DNA from: Propionibacteriaceae bacterium
GTDB taxonomy: Bacteria; Actinomycetota; Actinomycetes; Propionibacteriales; Propionibacteriaceae
Direction: 5' to 3'
Assembly: GCA_030528545.1 (NCBI GenBank)
Contig: JAUMYR010000124.1
Span: forward strand, 1-7,906
Length of the DNA stretch: 7,906 bases
A model generated the notes under the pieces. It was not told the origin of the DNA and ran no database searches. It saw only the letters and a list, made by a program, of their open reading frames with translations. The stretch's first letter is position 1, and each line of letters begins with the position of its first letter. Both the position numbers and the translations under genes were made by a program. Shown here one piece after another: positions 5,824-7,906 of the stretch.

Positions 5824-6744
5824 ATGGCTAGCAACGTAAGAGCACGCATCTCCGAGGGCATCGATGGCAAGGATTCGGTGGGGCTATACCTCGAAGCGAT
5901 CGCCAAGACCCCCTTGCTGAGCGCGATCGAGGAGGTCGAACTCGCCCGCAGGATCGAGGCTGGCCTGTTCGCTCAGGCCGTGCTCAACGGCGAGGAGACC
6001 ACATCGTGTGCGGCCACCACCGAGGAACTCGAGACGATCGTCAGGATCGGCGACGATGCAATGAGGCGCTTCGTGCAGGCCAACCTGCGTTTGGTCGTCA
6101 GCGTCGCCCGCAAGTATGGCCGTTCCCAGATGCCACTGCTGGACCTGATCCAGGAGGGCAATACCGGACTGATCCGTGCTGTCGAGAAGTTCGATTACAC
6201 CAAGGGGTTCAAGTTCTCCACCTATGCCACCTGGTGGGTGCGGCAAGCCATTTCTCGCGGTATCGCCCAGCAGGGACGCATCGTCCGCCTCCCGGTGCAT
6301 GTGGCCGAACAAGTCAACCAGATCTCCGCGGTGCGCCGTAACCTGGAGCGGCTGCTGGGCCGGGAGCCCGAGGTCTCAGAGATCGCGGCGGAACTCGAAC
6401 TTGAACCCGAAAAGGTGATCGATCTGCTGCGCTATGCACGAGACCACGTCTCGCTGGACGCCCCGGTCGAGGCCGACGGCGACACCGCGCTCGGCGACCT
6501 CATCGCTCGCGAGACGGCCCCGGGACCCGACGAGATGGTCCTAGACGCCGAGGATCGCCAACGCCTCGACGCGATGCTATCCGGGCTGGACGAACGCTCC
6601 GCTGATGTAGTGAGACGCCGCTACGGCCTGCTGGATGGGCGCCAGGCTAAACTCGCCGACATCGGGCAGGTCTGGGGTATCACCGCCGAACGGGTCCGCC
6701 AGATCGAGCGTCTCGCCCTTGCCAAGATGCGCGACGCGGCCTAG
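5824..6744 (+). CDS. sigB: Primary-like (group 2) RNA polymerase sigma factor, SigB type
   Basis: A 306-residue sigma-70 factor close to SigA in its core but without the long basic/acidic N-terminus (no region 1.1), as in actinobacterial SigB (about 320 residues). In actinobacteria such factors serve stationary phase and stress. Region 1.2 is SVGLYLEAIAKTPLL (18-32). Region 2 holds [16 protein letters not shown] (83-98), [21 protein letters not shown] and [13 protein letters not shown]. Region 3 runs about 160-230. Region 4 has the helix-turn-helix KLADIGQVWGITAERVRQIE (276-295). The start at ATG 5824 is chosen because it places region 1.2 at the usual depth and AAAGG lies 9 nt upstream. GTG 5797 and ATG 5761 are in-frame alternatives adding 9 and 21 residues. 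It is divergent from sigA, and its TAG overlaps the stop of tesB on the other strand. The symbol is given by similarity and context. Confidence 0.92.
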   Translation: MASNVRARISEGIDGKDSVGLYLEAIAKTPLLSAIEEVELARRIEAGLFAQAVLNGEETTSCAATTEELETIVRIGDDAMRRFVQANLRLVVSVARKYGRSQMPLLDLIQEGNTGLIRAVEKFDYTKGFKFSTYATWWVRQAISRGIAQQGRIVRLPVHVAEQVNQISAVRRNLERLLGREPEVSEIAAELELEPEKVIDLLRYARDHVSLDAPVEADGDTALGDLIARETAPGPDEMVLDAEDRQRLDAMLSGLDERSADVVRRRYGLLDGRQAKLADIGQVWGITAERVRQIERLALAKMRDAA

Positions 6745-7598
6745 GCAATCATCCGGATCAGGCCCTCCTGGGCGCAGGAGGCCACCAGCCTTCCCTCCTG
6801 GAAGAGCCTCCCGGTCGAAAATCCCCGAGCATGCGAGGCCGACGGCGAGACCATGTCGTAGAGCAGCCACCGGTCGGCGTGCACCTCACGATGGAACCAC
6901 ATCGCATGGTCGATGCTGGCCGCCTGCATCTGTGGGGACATGAAGATCACCCGGTGCGGCAGCGTGCTGACGCTCAGCAGCGTGATGTCGGATAGATAGG
7001 CCAGGATCGCGCGGTGAACGTGCTTGTCCTGCGGCAGCGAGCCCGTGGTCTTGACCCAGATCCGCATGTGGGCGCCGTGGCTGTTCGCCTCCATCCTGCC
7101 GTGCCGGGTCGAGTCGTCGGCCCAGCGCACGTCGAGGGCGTCCCACTCCTCGAAGATTCCCAGCGGCCCACCGAAACGTTTGGCGAGCACCTCGGCAAGA
7201 GGCGGACAATCGTCTGGACTCGGCACGCTGACCGGCAACGGGTCGTGGTGGTTGAGGCCATCCTCGGCCACCTGGAAGGAGGCTGACAGCGCGAAGATGA
7301 CTTTGCCGTGCTGCCGGGCGACGACCCTTCGGGCGGAGAAGCTGCCGCCGTCGCGCAGGTTCTCCACCTCGAAGATCATCGGGGTATCCACCCGGCCGGG
7401 ACGCAAGAAATAGGCATTGAGGGAATGAGCCACTCGCTCCGCTGGCGCGGCACAGCGCGCGGCTGTCAGTGCCTGGGCTAACACCTGACCGCCGAACAGC
7501 CGTTGGAACGTGGTGTCCGGGTGCGGCCCGCGGAAGATGCCCGGCTCAATGGGCTCCAGCCGGAGCAGGTCGATCAGTTCATCAGTGGTTTGGGGCAT
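6741..7598 (-). CDS. tesB: Acyl-CoA thioesterase II (TesB family)
   Basis: A 285-residue double-hotdog thioesterase that hydrolyses acyl-CoA to free fatty acid and CoA, near the E. coli TesB length of 286. The first hotdog has TTFQRLFGGQVLAQALTAA (29-47) and HSLNAYFLRPG (58-68), with DGGSFSARRVVARQHGKVIF (83-102). The second has AILAYLSDITLL (197-208), SIDHAMWFHR (228-237) and VASCAQEGLIRM (272-283). The catalytic trio Asp204, Thr/Ser228 and Gln277/278 known for TesB maps to D204, S228 and Q277, so it should be active. No signal peptide is present; it is cytoplasmic. ATG 7598 lacks a Shine-Dalgarno but follows a CATAAT element by 6 nt, so a leaderless message is likely. It is convergent with sigB, and the two stops share a CTAG. 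It appears to be a single-gene unit; its role in lipid or CoA turnover is inferred. Confidence 0.95.
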   Translation of the reverse strand: MPQTTDELIDLLRLEPIEPGIFRGPHPDTTFQRLFGGQVLAQALTAARCAAPAERVAHSLNAYFLRPGRVDTPMIFEVENLRDGGSFSARRVVARQHGKVIFALSASFQVAEDGLNHHDPLPVSVPSPDDCPPLAEVLAKRFGGPLGIFEEWDALDVRWADDSTRHGRMEANSHGAHMRIWVKTTGSLPQDKHVHRAILAYLSDITLLSVSTLPHRVIFMSPQMQAASIDHAMWFHREVHADRWLLYDMVSPSASHARGFSTGRLFQEGRLVASCAQEGLIRMIA

Positions 7599-7604
7599 CT
7601 CATC

Positions 7605-7610
7605 ATTATG
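7605..7610 (-). promoter_or_regulatory. Candidate -10 element for leaderless tesB transcript
   Basis: On the minus strand CATAAT matches five of six bases of TATAAT and ends 6 nt before ATG 7598. RNA would begin at the start codon. No clear -35 is present; the place where it would lie holds the loop and distal arm of the hairpin at 7614-7648. Confidence 0.5.
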
Positions 7611-7613
7611 GCG

Positions 7614-7648
7614 TCAGGGGCACGCTCCGGATTGGAACGTGCCCCTGA
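7614..7648 (-). terminator. Strong hairpin between the LPXTG gene and tesB
   Basis: TCAGGGGCACG (7614-7624) pairs with CGTGCCCCTGA (7638-7648) in a perfect 11-bp stem with a 13-nt loop. It begins 42 nt past the stop of the wall-protein gene on the minus strand, so it probably ends that transcript. There is no T tract. It also covers the -35 and spacer region of the candidate tesB promoter, so an operator role is possible. Confidence 0.6.
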
Positions 7649-7653
7649 GGCCA

Positions 7654-7668
7654 TGGCGCATCGCGCCA
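7654..7668. repeat. Second short hairpin after the LPXTG gene
   Basis: TGGCGC (7654-7659) and GCGCCA (7663-7668) form a 6-bp stem with a 3-nt loop, 22 nt past the stop of the wall-protein gene and 5 nt from the larger hairpin. The two hairpins in tandem may act together in termination or 3'-end protection. Confidence 0.4.
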
Positions 7669-7690
7669 CTCAACGGCGCTGTGGGCTAGC

Positions 7691-7906
7691 TCACCGGCGC
7701 CTGCGGACGAGGCCTGCTACCAGGACGCCAGCGGCCAGCACGGAGGCCACCAGTGGCAGCGCCACGCCCTCAGCACCCGTCCGCGGCAACGGACGCTTTC
7801 CTTTCGGATCCCCACCGGGCTTGGGTCCGTCCACGCCCGGCTTGACCGACGGTTCCATGCCCGGTTCCGCGCTCGGGGTGACCGACGGCTCCGCGCTCGG
7901 GGTCAC
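7691..7906 (-). CDS. LPXTG cell-wall-anchored surface protein, C-terminal fragment
   Basis: Only the last 71 residues are inside the window; the gene continues past the right edge, so the GTG at 7906 should not be taken as the start. The end is a clear sortase sorting signal: LPRTG (40-44 of the visible part, DNA 7775-7789), a hydrophobic segment of about 21 residues (VALPLVASVLAAGVLVAGLV) and a charged tail RRRR. Sortase would cut between Thr and Gly and join the protein to peptidoglycan. Before it lies a Pro/Gly/Lys-rich spacer (GPKPGGDPKGKR) and Pro-Ser-Glu repeats (TPSAEPSV type), typical of a wall-spanning stalk. The exposed domain that would show the function is missing; adhesin or enzyme are both possible. 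Confidence 0.9.
   Translation of the reverse strand: MTPSAEPSVTPSAEPGMEPSVKPGVDGPKPGGDPKGKRPLPRTGAEGVALPLVASVLAAGVLVAGLVRRRR
7866..7906. repeat. 24-bp tandem repeat in the wall-spanning region
   Basis: The 17-mer TCCGCGCTCGGGGTSAC (S = G or C) occurs at 7866-7882 and 7890-7906, a 24-bp period that encodes the 8-residue unit VTPSAEPS. A related piece, GACCGACGGYTCC, occurs at 7844-7856 and 7880-7892. The array is cut by the window edge, so the copy number is unknown. Such repeats can vary in number by slippage or recombination. Confidence 0.75.

Noticed and set aside
4070..5831. Long plus-strand open frames opposite sigA (336 and 302 codons)
   Set aside because: They are antisense to sigA regions 1-4. 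One is Ser-rich from the complement of acidic and Lys/Ala codons. No domain or ribosome binding site supports them.
1..7906. Mobile element, CRISPR, prophage, defence system, tRNA or rRNA
   Set aside because: No transposase, integrase, terminal repeats with target duplication, spaced repeat array, cloverleaf sequence or rRNA segment was seen. Apart from gaps of at most 242 bp, the window is filled by ordinary coding genes.

Overview
The window looks like a housekeeping region of a high-GC Gram-positive bacterium (Actinomycetota). The evidence is GC-rich codon use, GTG starts, a primary sigma factor with a long Lys/Ala/Thr-rich tail, a second primary-like sigma factor of the SigB type, and a small DUF7455-type zinc protein next to a ParE-type topoisomerase gene. 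An LPXTG wall protein completes the picture. The gene mix would suit Propionibacteriaceae or a relative, but that is inference; no rRNA or other taxonomic marker is present.

Layout, left to right. (1) The 5' 652 codons of parE (minus strand, running off the left edge). (2) A 116-bp divergent intergenic region. (3) A 63-residue zinc-binding protein (plus) with a strong Shine-Dalgarno and a strong intrinsic terminator. (4) A GCS2-family glutamate-cysteine ligase-like gene (plus). (5) Convergent to it, a GNAT acetyltransferase (minus) whose start overlaps the end of (6) sigA, the primary sigma factor (minus). (7) A 242-bp divergent intergenic region with several dyads. (8) A SigB-like sigma factor (plus). 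(9) tesB, acyl-CoA thioesterase II (minus), convergent with sigB and sharing a CTAG that encodes both stop codons. (10) A 92-bp gap with two hairpins. (11) The C-terminal end of an LPXTG cell-wall protein (minus, running off the right edge).

The genes do not form one pathway. sigA and sigB set promoter selection by RNA polymerase, parE supplies the ATPase/TOPRIM subunit of a type IIA topoisomerase, and the GNAT gene is probably co-transcribed with and translationally coupled to sigA. The ligase, the thioesterase and the wall protein look like independent units. I found no mobile element, CRISPR array, tRNA, rRNA or phage gene, and no complete unknown multi-gene system. The observations most worth checking are regulatory: an ECF-type promoter match before the zinc-protein gene, three genes with apparent leaderless starts, dyads between the two sigma genes, and an unusual N-terminal region in SigA.
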